This document shows, piece after piece, positions 15,691 through 23,773 of a stretch of 34,759 nt of DNA (within the stretch, counting starts at the first letter, position 1; every line of letters begins with the position of its first letter). The position numbers and the translations under genes were made by a program. The notes beneath the pieces were generated by a model. It did no database searches. It saw only the letters and a list, made by a program, of their open reading frames with translations, and had not been told where the DNA came from. Origin of the DNA: Coriobacteriales bacterium. GTDB lineage: Bacteria; Actinomycetota; Coriobacteriia; Coriobacteriales; UBA8131. The stretch covers positions 1-34,759 of the forward strand of contig JAIRXA010000085.1 of NCBI GenBank assembly GCA_031268525.1. The letters are read 5' to 3'.

Positions 15691-16422
15691 CTAATCGTTA
15701 AGCCAGTCGCAGGTGTCCTGCTCAAAGTTGTCCGGCTGTACTGCGGTCTTTACCTTGTCGCCAGGGCTAGACTCGGATACAGCGCGCATCGACTTATGTA
15801 CCCAATCGAATAATTTGGTAAAGTCATAGTCAGTCAGCCGCGTCACTTTCTCCCCAGCCAGCTTGTGAAGCGTCTCAGAACTGTAGCTGCCGCAGCCAAA
15901 TGCCAGCAGCTTCAGCTTGCCGTCCGCCTCCATCTGCCTCACAACCTCGGCGGCTTCGTCTACAGGCGTGTTGGGATAGCCGTCCGTAATGAGCAACACC
16001 CAAGGCTTATAGGGTCGGATGCCCTGACTGAGGTAACGGCGGTACTGGTTATCCACTTCGGTGAGGGCCGCCTTGACAGCCTTGTTCATTTCGGTGCTAC
16101 CCTCTGGTCGCAAGGTGTGATCAGCCATGGCAGTCACCGGCGCAAACGGCTGGATGTACTTGTTGGCATCGCTGAAGGTGATAATACCAACATCAAGCAC
16201 ACTGGCAGTCTTCGGGTCCTTGAGCATGTCGCGTTTGAATCGAGCAATTCCCTTGTTCAGCTCGTCGATCGGGGTACCAGACATAGACCCCGACACGTCC
16301 ACAAGTAGCATCAAGGCCTCGCGGTTCAGTGTCGACATCTCGATTGCCGTGCTTGGCCCGTCCCGAAAAAACCCGTCGTCGTGACTGTCGGAGCCTTGAT
16401 TTTTCCTGCCGAAAATAGACAT
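15691..16422 (-). CDS. TerY-type von Willebrand factor A protein
   Basis: A 243-residue VWA protein with a complete MIDAS metal site: DVSGSMS (Asp42, Ser44, Ser46), Thr110 in PEGSTEM, and Asp147 in LLITDGYPNT. The GSMSGTPIDELNKGI segment and the CGSYSSETLHKLAG region are typical of TerY. TerY-like proteins act as phospho-regulated adaptors and are the first member of the TerY-P triad. The first gene of the leftward operon; a perfect 15-bp palindrome lies about 57 nt upstream. The symbol terY is deliberately not given because the tellurite-resistance ter operon itself is absent. Confidence 0.92.
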   Translation of the reverse strand: MSIFGRKNQGSDSHDDGFFRDGPSTAIEMSTLNREALMLLVDVSGSMSGTPIDELNKGIARFKRDMLKDPKTASVLDVGIITFSDANKYIQPFAPVTAMADHTLRPEGSTEMNKAVKAALTEVDNQYRRYLSQGIRPYKPWVLLITDGYPNTPVDEAAEVVRQMEADGKLKLLAFGCGSYSSETLHKLAGEKVTRLTDYDFTKLFDWVHKSMRAVSESSPGDKVKTAVQPDNFEQDTCDWLND

Positions 16423-16748
16423 AGTGATACCTCTTTCTGTCTTGGTTGGTGGCGTCCCGTCACCTTGTCATTTCTCATACTGAAGCCTTCAGTGTATGTG
16501 TCGGAATTTTCAACTTGAGTATTCATGGCTCCACGAATTCGTTTCGGGCGAAACCGTAGGCCTATAAAGGACAGAGGAGTTCGATAGGGATTTCCATCAT
16601 CCGTTCGTGCATGCTCTGAGTGAGCTTGATTGAGTGTAACGTGCGTCGCCGACGACTATCGAGAATTCCGTTCACTCGTCCCGGGCAGATAAGCTTTTCT
16701 CATTTATTGATGGGCGTACTGCGCCCTGATTCGAGAAAGGTGAACGCA
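16423..16748. promoter_or_regulatory. Divergent intergenic region between TerY and helicase operons
   Basis: This 326-nt spacer should hold the promoters of two divergent operons. It contains a perfect 15-bp palindrome at 16479-16493, a CGTTTCG/CGAAACC inverted repeat near 16538, and a GGGCG/CGCCC 5-bp hairpin at 16712-16726. AAAGGTGA is the ribosome site at 16736-16743. I find no convincing -35/-10 pairs. Open frames crossing it (16326-16526 minus, 16620-16748 plus) lack ribosome sites. Confidence 0.6.
16479..16493. promoter_or_regulatory. Perfect 15-bp palindrome, candidate operator
   Basis: ACTGAAG-C-CTTCAGT, a perfect inverted repeat 57-71 nt upstream of the TerY start in a divergent promoter region. 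Size and place suit a dimeric repressor site. No regulator gene is identifiable in the window. Confidence 0.45.
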
Positions 16749-19700
16749 ATGGCAATCACTGAGATCGAACTGATACCACTTGACGACCGGTCTTCGGGGG
16801 GTGCAGCAGTTAATGCTGCCTTACTTGGTCCCAGACAAGCTCTGACCTTATCGGTGCGAAACCTGGGCAAGGTAGATCCTGAGTATATCGCCCGGCTCTG
16901 TGGTGTTTCCACCGAGGATGCCATCGACAGGCTCAGTGGCCATATCTATCAAAACCCTGAAACCTGGCAAGGCGATGCAATGCAGGGCTGGGAGCTTGCC
17001 GGGGGATACCTCTCGGGCAACGTCTACCTCAAACTGGACGCCGCTTTGAGAGCCCGCAGCAACTCGAACGCCCACGGACGTTTTGAGGCCAACATTCAGG
17101 CGCTCAAGGAGGTGCTGCCAGCCGCTATACCGTTTGCCAACATCTACTACGGCCTCGGCACGCCGTGGATCAAAGAGAGCATCTACAACGCCTTTGTAAA
17201 GGAGGTGCTGTTCGGTATCAGCGGTGGGGGTCGACTAGATCTGGTCACATACGACAAGGCCAAGAACAAGTGGTGTATCCGCTCCAAGCGCAAGTTGTCC
17301 AAGTCAACACGCGGCGATTTTGGCACCACCTATCAGGGTTGCGGTACTCTTGAGCTTTTAGAGGATCGCATGAATCTCAAGTCCACAGTTGTTAAGCATG
17401 AGATCAGCGATCCTGCCGCCAAGGGCGGGACTCGCAGGGTCACAGACGAGAAGGCCACCGCTTTTACTCAACGCCAGCAGGAACGCCTTGGAGAAGCATT
17501 CGTCACATGGGTAGGTAATAACGAGGCTGTTCAGTGCAGCATCGCATCCAGTTTTAACGCTCGTTTCGGCTACATGCTCCGCAAGAGGTTCAGCGGCAGT
17601 TATCTTGATTTCCCAGGTCTTGCAGAGGGTATCGAGCTGTTCCAGTGTCAAAGGGATGCGATCGCCCGCATCCTGCTCACCCCCAACACTCTGCTTGCCC
17701 ATGAGGTAGGTGTCGGCAAGACTTACACCATGATCGTCTCTGGCATGCTGATGCGTCAGATGGGAATCTCCAGCAAAAATCTCTATGCCGTACCAAACGA
17801 TATTGTGGGGCAGTGGGAAGACTTCTTCCGTACCCTCTACCCAGAGGCAGCCATACTCGTCATCACTCCTGACGTGATGGTGCCCACACTTAGGAACGAG
17901 ACACTTAAGGAGGCCTGCACCGGCGACTACGATGCCATCATAATGTCGCACAGCGTATTTGAGCGCATCCCCCTGCGCCGCCCGCCAAAGCCTGTCGAGC
18001 GACGTGGCAGTAGCAAGAAGGCGGAGTCCTGCAAGCCCTACAAGCATGTCTTGTACTGGTTTGAAGACTTGGGCGTAAACACGCTGTTCATTGATGAGGT
18101 GCATAAGTATAAGAACATTCCGCTGCACAGCCGCATCAACAACGTATATGGCCTCAACATAACCGGCGCCGACACGTCTGCTGACGTTTTGGCCAAGGTG
18201 CGCTGTGTACAGAAAATGAACGGTGGCGGAGGCGTGGTGCTCGCCACTGGCACCCCCATCACCAATTCTCTCGCAGACGTGTTCGCCTGGCAGTCGATGT
18301 GTCAGCCCTCACTGCTCAAAATGCTCAACATAGACACCTTTGACAAGTGGGTGTCCACCTTCGCTGAGCGCACTGAGGAATACGAGATAACCCTCGCTGG
18401 CAAGCCGCGTCTGACCACACGCTTCCGGTGCTTTTGCAACCTCCCTGAGCTAGCGTCTCTCATGAGCCAGTTCACCGACTTTCACCGGCTCGACATGCGG
18501 GATGACCTGCCAAAACTTGACAAGTATAGCGAGCATGTTGTGGCTATGAATGAATATCAGGAGTGGGTATTCGAGGATTTCTCGGGCCGCATCGAGAAGA
18601 TCAGGTGCAGGCAGGTGCATCCCAAGGACGACAACATGCTGATGGTCTACACTGATGCCCGCAAGACCTCTCTGGATGTGCGTCTGTTCGACACCGCTTT
18701 CGTGAGCAAAATGGAGTGCAAGGTGCAACGCTGCGCTCGACAGATCTACGAGATCTACCTCGCGGGTGCGGATGGGCTACTCACACAACTCGTATTCTGT
18801 GACACGTCCACACCCAAGAATAGTTTTAACATATTCGACGAGTTGACCAACGAGTTGCTTGCGCTGGGAATCCCGCGCAGCGAGATCGCTTTTGTGCAAG
18901 ACAACACCACCACCGAGCAGTATAAAAAGGCATTGGTCGCCGAGATGAACTCGGGACGGGTGCGCATCTTGGTAGGCTCGACCGCCAAGGGCGGCACAGG
19001 CTTCAACGTCCAGGAGCGGCTGGTTGCCATACATCATCTCGACACACCCTGGCGCCCCGCAGACATGATCCAGCGCGAGGGGCGTGGCCTGCGCCCAGGC
19101 AACACCAATAAGCAGCTCTTTATTTACCGCTACCTCACAGAAAAGAGCTTTGATGCCTACCAGTATCAGATATTGGAGACCAAACAGGAGCTGATAGCCC
19201 AGTTCATGTCAGGGTCCTTCCCTTTCCGCGAAGTGGAGGATTTGGGAGCGGCAGTGCTGGACTACGGCCAGGTAAAAGCGCTTTTGGAGGATAACCCCCG
19301 CATCAAGGAGCGCCTGGACATCGCGAACGACATAACGCGGCTGCGTCTCCTGCTCAAGGGCGACGAGGAGAACCGTTTGGCGCTCAGAAGTGAACTGGCG
19401 GCCATACCAGCCAAGATCGCCGAGATGGACGCGCATCTGGCCGCGGCAAGTGCCGATAGTCTAACCGCCGCAGCCGCGCCCGCTCCGCTTGCAACACAAG
19501 AGGACAGGAAGCGGCACGGGGCGTACATCCTCTGGGCGGCAGAGGATATCGCTTGCGGCGAGCGCCGGGAGCTGGGTTCCTACCGAGGATTCGGCCTAAG
19601 CATTGCCAAGGAAGCCGAGGGCGAAGACCTCGCAGTGTACGCCGTACTCGACGGGCAAGGGCAGTACAGGGTCAAGCTGGGTGAGAGTGCCGCAGGCGCT

Positions 19701-19895
19701 ATAACCCGTCTGGATAACCGTCTCTCCCGCCTCGCCAAGGACATTGAGGACATGAAAGTCGACAGGGAGGCGCTCATCAATCGTCGCGACGACATCGCCA
19801 ATTCGCTGGGTACCCCCGAGAGCTACAGCTCTCAGATAAAGGCCAAACAGCTCAAGCTGGACGAGCTGGATACACAGATACAGGAAGGTGCGTGA
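16749..19895 (+). CDS. SNF2-like superfamily 2 helicase
   Basis: A 1048-residue helicase-like ATPase. Motifs are Walker A HEVGVGKTYTM (Lys324), motif II FIDEVHKYKN (Asp449), motif III ATGTPITNS (499-507), motif V STAKGGTGFNVQ and motif VI QREGRGLRPG (775-784, arginine finger). The N-terminal ~300 residues, including LSGHIYQNPETW and GGYLSGNV, resemble the region just before the helicase in large phage and ICE proteins that also carry an N6-adenine methylase; here no methylase domain is present. The C-terminal ~200 residues include a predicted coiled coil (LARLAKDIEDMK-like). I chose ATG 16749 for its AAAGGTGA site over the upstream frame start at 16620. The stop overlaps the MoxR start (GTGA). 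It likely remodels or translocates on DNA. Confidence 0.9.
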   Translation: MAITEIELIPLDDRSSGGAAVNAALLGPRQALTLSVRNLGKVDPEYIARLCGVSTEDAIDRLSGHIYQNPETWQGDAMQGWELAGGYLSGNVYLKLDAALRARSNSNAHGRFEANIQALKEVLPAAIPFANIYYGLGTPWIKESIYNAFVKEVLFGISGGGRLDLVTYDKAKNKWCIRSKRKLSKSTRGDFGTTYQGCGTLELLEDRMNLKSTVVKHEISDPAAKGGTRRVTDEKATAFTQRQQERLGEAFVTWVGNNEAVQCSIASSFNARFGYMLRKRFSGSYLDFPGLAEGIELFQCQRDAIARILLTPNTLLAHEVGVGKTYTMIVSGMLMRQMGISSKNLYAVPNDIVGQWEDFFRTLYPEAAILVITPDVMVPTLRNETLKEACTGDYDAIIMSHSVFERIPLRRPPKPVERRGSSKKAESCKPYKHVLYWFEDLGVNTLFIDEVHKYKNIPLHSRINNVYGLNITGADTSADVLAKVRCVQKMNGGGGVVLATGTPITNSLADVFAWQSMCQPSLLKMLNIDTFDKWVSTFAERTEEYEITLAGKPRLTTRFRCFCNLPELASLMSQFTDFHRLDMRDDLPKLDKYSEHVVAMNEYQEWVFEDFSGRIEKIRCRQVHPKDDNMLMVYTDARKTSLDVRLFDTAFVSKMECKVQRCARQIYEIYLAGADGLLTQLVFCDTSTPKNSFNIFDELTNELLALGIPRSEIAFVQDNTTTEQYKKALVAEMNSGRVRILVGSTAKGGTGFNVQERLVAIHHLDTPWRPADMIQREGRGLRPGNTNKQLFIYRYLTEKSFDAYQYQILETKQELIAQFMSGSFPFREVEDLGAAVLDYGQVKALLEDNPRIKERLDIANDITRLRLLLKGDEENRLALRSELAAIPAKIAEMDAHLAAASADSLTAAAAPAPLATQEDRKRHGAYILWAAEDIACGERRELGSYRGFGLSIAKEAEGEDLAVYAVLDGQGQYRVKLGESAAGAITRLDNRLSRLAKDIEDMKVDREALINRRDDIANSLGTPESYSSQIKAKQLKLDELDTQIQEGA

Positions 19896-21004
19896 TCCAG
19901 ATGAAGAAGGATGCCAATACAGGCGTTGCCCTGCAGGCAGCCATCAGTTCGGTCGCTGACCTCTATGTTGGCGCTCTCAATCAGGGGCTCTCGCCATCCA
20001 ACTTACCTCCGTTCATGCTTTGGGGGCCGCCGGGGGTCGGCAAGTCGCAGGGCGTGAGGCAGATCGCGCTCGACGTTGGGAAGCGCACTGGCAGGAAGGC
20101 CGTAGTCACCGACGTGCGTCTGATGCTCTTCAATCCCGTAGACCTGCGTGGCATACCGGTGGCCAATGCCGAGCGTACGCTAGCGGTTTGGCTCAAGCCG
20201 GAGGTTTTTGATATGGACGCCGACGACGGCATCGTCAACGTCCTGTTTTTGGACGAGATCAGTGCCGCACCACCGTCCGTGCAGGCCACGGCCTACCAGA
20301 TCACCTTGGATCGCCGCATCGGCGAACATAGGCTGCCAGATAACTGCATCGTCATAGCAGCAGGCAACCGTGTGACCGACCGCTCGGTGGCCTACAAAAT
20401 GCCCAAGGCACTCGCGAACCGGCTTTGCCACATCGACGTGCGTGCGGACCACAGGACGTGGAAGGCTTGGGCTGTGCGATCTGGCATAGACCCCCGCATC
20501 CTGGGCTTCTTGGAGTTTCAGCCAGACCGGCTCATGCGTTTTGACACTGCGACAGACGACCATGCCTTCGCCACGCCACGCTCTTGGGAGATGCTCAGCC
20601 GCGTGCTCGACTGCCTCACTGGCGATGACAGCGGGCTATTTCTACTGACGTCGGGCTGTGTTGGCGAGGGGGTGGCTACGGAGTTCCTCACCTGGATTGA
20701 TGTTTATGATAGTCTGCCCGACATTGCTGCCATCTTTGACGGCAAGGATGTTGAGGTGCCCAAATCGACTGACGCCTTATATGCGCTCGTTTCCTCGATG
20801 GTTGCCTACGCCAGGGACAACCTGGATGATGAATGGCGCATCGAACGCTCAATAGCCTACGGGACACGCCTGCCAGTGGATTATACGGTTGTACTCTTCC
20901 GCGATTACCAATCTATCAGTGAGCAGTCTAAGCGTTTGCTCATGCGCTCAGAAGCTCTCAACGACTGGAGCATAGCACACGGGAGATTCTTTAATGATAT
21001 CTGA
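19892..21004 (+). CDS. MoxR-family AAA+ ATPase
   Basis: A 370-residue AAA+ ATPase with Walker A GPPGVGKS (45-52), Walker B VLFLDEI (Asp121, Glu122), sensor-1-like AAGN at about 154-157, and a candidate arginine finger in ALANRLCHI (about 176). MoxR ATPases act as chaperones on VWA partners, and a VWA protein follows directly. I chose GTG 19892 because it forms a 4-nt GTGA overlap with the helicase stop and has AGGA 6 nt upstream; an in-frame ATG at 19901 is a possible alternative. Its stop is 11 nt inside the next gene. Confidence 0.92.
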   Translation: MIQMKKDANTGVALQAAISSVADLYVGALNQGLSPSNLPPFMLWGPPGVGKSQGVRQIALDVGKRTGRKAVVTDVRLMLFNPVDLRGIPVANAERTLAVWLKPEVFDMDADDGIVNVLFLDEISAAPPSVQATAYQITLDRRIGEHRLPDNCIVIAAGNRVTDRSVAYKMPKALANRLCHIDVRADHRTWKAWAVRSGIDPRILGFLEFQPDRLMRFDTATDDHAFATPRSWEMLSRVLDCLTGDDSGLFLLTSGCVGEGVATEFLTWIDVYDSLPDIAAIFDGKDVEVPKSTDALYALVSSMVAYARDNLDDEWRIERSIAYGTRLPVDYTVVLFRDYQSISEQSKRLLMRSEALNDWSIAHGRFFNDI

Positions 21005-22280
21005 TGACGGATACGCGCGCAGAGCTGCGGATCGGCTCCTGCGCTCGCGCACGCGCCTGCTGCTCGACCATGGTTTCTTTGGACTACTGCTGATGCACAT
21101 GCACTTCGCCCTGGACGATACATTCGGCATGGCGGCGACAGACGGCGACTTCATCTACTTCTCCCCAGAGTTTCTGGCAAACATCAGCGACGAGGAGTTG
21201 GACTTCATCATGATGCACGAGGTGATGCATACAGCGCTTGCCCACACCTCGCGTGTCAGCGAGCGGGACAGTTTCGCCTTCAACGTGGCCTGCGACATCG
21301 TGGTTAACTCTATCATCATCAAGGAGATGGGAAGGGGGTCGTTCTCGCTCGAGAAGTATGGCCCAGCCATGCACCTGGCGCCCAGTGGCAGGGAGGGTTA
21401 TCTCTACTCCGCTGAGGAGGTCTACGAGATGCTTGGTAAATACAAATTACAGTGCGACCAGGCCTCTGATGGAGCAGGAGGAGGCACAGCGAAAGGCAAA
21501 GGTGCGGCCAGTGGCAGGCGTGAAGCGAACGGCAGAGGTACGGCCAGTGGCAGGCGTGAAACGAACGACAGAGGCGAGATACTTGATGACCACTCGCGCT
21601 GGGGCAAGCATGCTGGTGACGACAGGCATCAGGCGACTTGGCGGCAGCGCATCCTGGCTGCTGCAAAGGCTATGGAGCGCAGGGAACGGGATTGCGGCAG
21701 GCTCCCGCTGTTCGCTGAGAGGCTTGTCAGGGAGCTTGCGGAGTCAAAGGTGGACTGGCGCTCCGTACTTCAGAATTTCATTCAGGAGGAGGTCTTCGAC
21801 TACGGCTTCCAGCCACCGGACAAGCGCTACCAGGATGGCGACTTCCTGCTGCCAGACTTCAACGATAAGCGCAACGTGCTACACAACGTCATGTTCTACG
21901 TCGATGCTTCCGGGTCGGTATCCAACCAGGAACTTGTCGAAGCCATGAGCGAGGTCGTCGGGGCGGTCGAGCAGTTCGGCGGCTGCCTGACTGGCTACGT
22001 CTCCTTCTTTGACGCGAAGGTTGGCAAGCCCCTGCCATTCGATGATGTGTCCGACCTTAACAGAGCTGCCGTGTGCGGCGGTGGCGGCACCAGCTTCCAG
22101 ACCGTGTTCGATAGCCTCCAAGGTTTTGCCAAAGACAACCCCGTCTCCTGCGCCATAGTACTCACAGATGGCTATGCGCCCTACCCTGCAGAGAGTGCAG
22201 CGGCAGATATACCGATACTCTGGCTCATCAACAACGAGAAGAAGACCCCTCCTTGGGGACTGGTAGTGAGGATGGATTAA
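20994..22280 (+). CDS. VWA-like metallopeptidase domain protein (DUF2201/COG3864 type)
   Basis: A 428-residue protein of the COG3864 family. The N-terminal half has a zincin motif, MMHEVMHTALAH (His75, Glu76, His79), with an ACDIVVN segment about 20 residues later, typical of the family. The C-terminal third is VWA-like, with FYVDASGSVS (Asp304, Ser306, Ser308), CGGGGTSF and VLTDGYAPYP. A basic linker at about 158-200 separates them and carries a 12-residue tandem repeat. This is the standard partner of MoxR-type ATPases. The ATG at 20994 has GGGAGA 7 nt upstream and overlaps MoxR by 11 nt. The last gene of the rightward operon; its end is 22 nt from the convergent YbjN-like gene. Confidence 0.9.
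   Translation: MISDDGYARRAADRLLRSRTRLLLDHGFFGLLLMHMHFALDDTFGMAATDGDFIYFSPEFLANISDEELDFIMMHEVMHTALAHTSRVSERDSFAFNVACDIVVNSIIIKEMGRGSFSLEKYGPAMHLAPSGREGYLYSAEEVYEMLGKYKLQCDQASDGAGGGTAKGKGAASGRREANGRGTASGRRETNDRGEILDDHSRWGKHAGDDRHQATWRQRILAAAKAMERRERDCGRLPLFAERLVRELAESKVDWRSVLQNFIQEEVFDYGFQPPDKRYQDGDFLLPDFNDKRNVLHNVMFYVDASGSVSNQELVEAMSEVVGAVEQFGGCLTGYVSFFDAKVGKPLPFDDVSDLNRAAVCGGGGTSFQTVFDSLQGFAKDNPVSCAIVLTDGYAPYPAESAAADIPILWLINNEKKTPPWGLVVRMD
21501..21572. repeat. 36-nt tandem repeat in the peptidase/VWA linker
   Basis: Two 36-nt copies (21501-21536 and 21537-21572) with a few differences encode GAASGRREANGR and GTASGRRETNDR, a basic flexible linker between the zincin and VWA-like domains. Confidence 0.85.
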
Positions 22281-22302
22281 GCAGACAGATGAAGAACTCG
22301 GA

Positions 22303-22791
22303 TTACTCTACTGTTTTGCTGGGCTTCGCCAGCACATCATTGAGGCCAATGTAGCCTCTGGAGAAAGCCAAGAGCTTGAGACTGTATGTATCCATCAGCT
22401 TGTTTGAGTAGGAGACGATCTCATCAATTATCTCAGCTGTAACTACCATGTCCTTATAGCGTGAACTGTTGCGATAGATAATCTCACGCATCTCCGTCAC
22501 CACCGAAAACGAGCCACTGAGCAAAGTCGTGTTGATGAGACAGCACGCCCACATGGCTTCTTCCAGTTTTTCTGTCGGGAGGCTGAATGGCAGGAAGCTA
22601 GCGACGGTGATCCGCTCGCCTTTTCCGTTTGTTTCTATAAAGAAGCAGGCGTCCAGGTCTTTACCTCTGATGTTGTAGTGGATGGTGAGCTCTTTGTCGT
22701 CGGCCTCATAATGCCAGCCGCGTTTGTCAAAATAACTCTTAATCGTCGCGTACGTTGCTGTTGCGTTTGATGTCTTGGTCTTGTCTCCCAT
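22303..22791 (-). CDS. YbjN-like (type III secretion chaperone-like fold) protein
   Basis: A 162-residue soluble protein. The pattern YATIKSYFDKRGWHYEADD, then a run of beta strands (ELTIHYNIRGKDLDACFFIET, ITVASFLPFS), then a C-terminal helix, fits the YbjN-like class that shares the secretion-chaperone fold. I chose the ATG at 22791 because GGAGG lies 7 nt upstream; the frame opens at 22818. It starts 2 nt after the stop of the next YbjN-like protein and is last in a leftward trio. The family assignment is from pattern only. Confidence 0.65.
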   Translation of the reverse strand: MGDKTKTSNATATYATIKSYFDKRGWHYEADDKELTIHYNIRGKDLDACFFIETNGKGERITVASFLPFSLPTEKLEEAMWACCLINTTLLSGSFSVVTEMREIIYRNSSRYKDMVVTAEIIDEIVSYSNKLMDTYSLKLLAFSRGYIGLNDVLAKPSKTVE

Positions 22792-22793
22792 GG

Positions 22794-23771
22794 TTAATCC
22801 TCCCGAGTATTCATCCAAAGGCCGATCAGTCCTTTGGTGTCTATTTCGCCTTTGTTCAACGCTTCGAAGTGAGGGTAGAGATCATCCACTGTGCGAAGCG
22901 TGCTGTAGAGCATCACACCAAACAGCTTGTTCCCTGGTAGGCTGCTACGGTAGTAGGCGGAGGAAACATAGTCCAGCCTGTCACGCTCTGGGTCAAAAAT
23001 AAAGCATCCGACCGACAGATACTGGTTTATTTCGTTTATGCATCTTAGGAATTCGCTGCCTTGGGCTGCGTCGATAGCAAGTATTACCTTTGCGACTATT
23101 CGCAGACATCCAGACTGAGGAATTACCCTGAAACAAACAGGCACTCTCGTGCTCCTGAACTTGATAGCTGTGGTAATGGTGCGTTTTTCATCATCGCTGG
23201 AGTACAGCAATTCCTCATTGTCAAGAAAAGCGCAGAGTTTGCCAAAAATCAATTCAGCCTGCCCCAACTCATCCAAGCCGTCCATGTCAGCTCGCTCCAA
23301 GAGTTTGCGCCGCGCGGCATCTTCTGAAGCAATCTTCTCAAGTATTGCGGCACTGCGCTCCGTCAACTCCTTCTTAATCTCGCCGAAGACAGCAGCTACC
23401 ACCATGCGATAGTCCGGGCAATTTCTCGCAAGCCACATCATTGCGCCGAACTCGCTCATTATGGCCTCCGAATCCAAGCTCTGGCCATGCGAGGCTCTGT
23501 TCTCGTAGAAGCGCTCGAGCGTCTGACGGTTCTCGGGTATGTCGAGAGGGAAGTTACGACTCAGCCATCCGCGCATTATCTCGGTGTCTTTGTCTACAAA
23601 CGCCCCAAACTCATCGATTATCTCATCGCTCAGGCCTTCGGTTATCTTTTTTCCAACGCGCATCTCCAAATCGGCATATAGGTCCGAAATGAACCGAGTC
23701 TTCCGTTTTTCCGGCATCGAGCCAAGCCCTATCTCTTCGAGAAAGTCGTTGTCTAGTTTGAGCTTATCCAT
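22794..23771 (-). CDS. DUF5663-like and YbjN-like two-domain protein
   Basis: A 325-residue protein. The N-terminus (about 5-60, DFLEEIGLGSMPEKRKTRFISDL to GLSDEIIDEFGAF) looks like a DUF5663 helical domain. A middle helical stretch follows. The C-terminal ~140 residues have the YbjN-like strand pattern (RTITTAIKFRSTRVPVCFRVI, LRIVAKVILAID) and parallel the next gene, so the two YbjN-like genes may be duplicates that dimerise. The ATG at 23771 is favoured because AAGG is 7 nt away; ATG 23777 would overlap the ATPase stop as ATGA. Coupling to the VirD4-like ATPase suggests an adaptor role, which is inference. Confidence 0.65.
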   Translation of the reverse strand: MDKLKLDNDFLEEIGLGSMPEKRKTRFISDLYADLEMRVGKKITEGLSDEIIDEFGAFVDKDTEIMRGWLSRNFPLDIPENRQTLERFYENRASHGQSLDSEAIMSEFGAMMWLARNCPDYRMVVAAVFGEIKKELTERSAAILEKIASEDAARRKLLERADMDGLDELGQAELIFGKLCAFLDNEELLYSSDDEKRTITTAIKFRSTRVPVCFRVIPQSGCLRIVAKVILAIDAAQGSEFLRCINEINQYLSVGCFIFDPERDRLDYVSSAYYRSSLPGNKLFGVMLYSTLRTVDDLYPHFEALNKGEIDTKGLIGLWMNTRED

Positions 23772-23773
23772 TA

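Noticed and set aside
15691..16422. Tellurite resistance operon
   Set aside because: Only the TerY-type VWA is present; TerB, TerC, TerD and TerZ-like genes are absent, so tellurite resistance is not supported.
16326..16526. Minus-strand 66-codon frame upstream of the TerY-type VWA gene
   Set aside because: It overlaps the VWA gene in another frame and lacks a ribosome site.
16620..16748. N-terminal extension of the helicase
   Set aside because: It has no ribosome site and a basic, unconserved sequence; ATG 16749 has AAAGGTGA.
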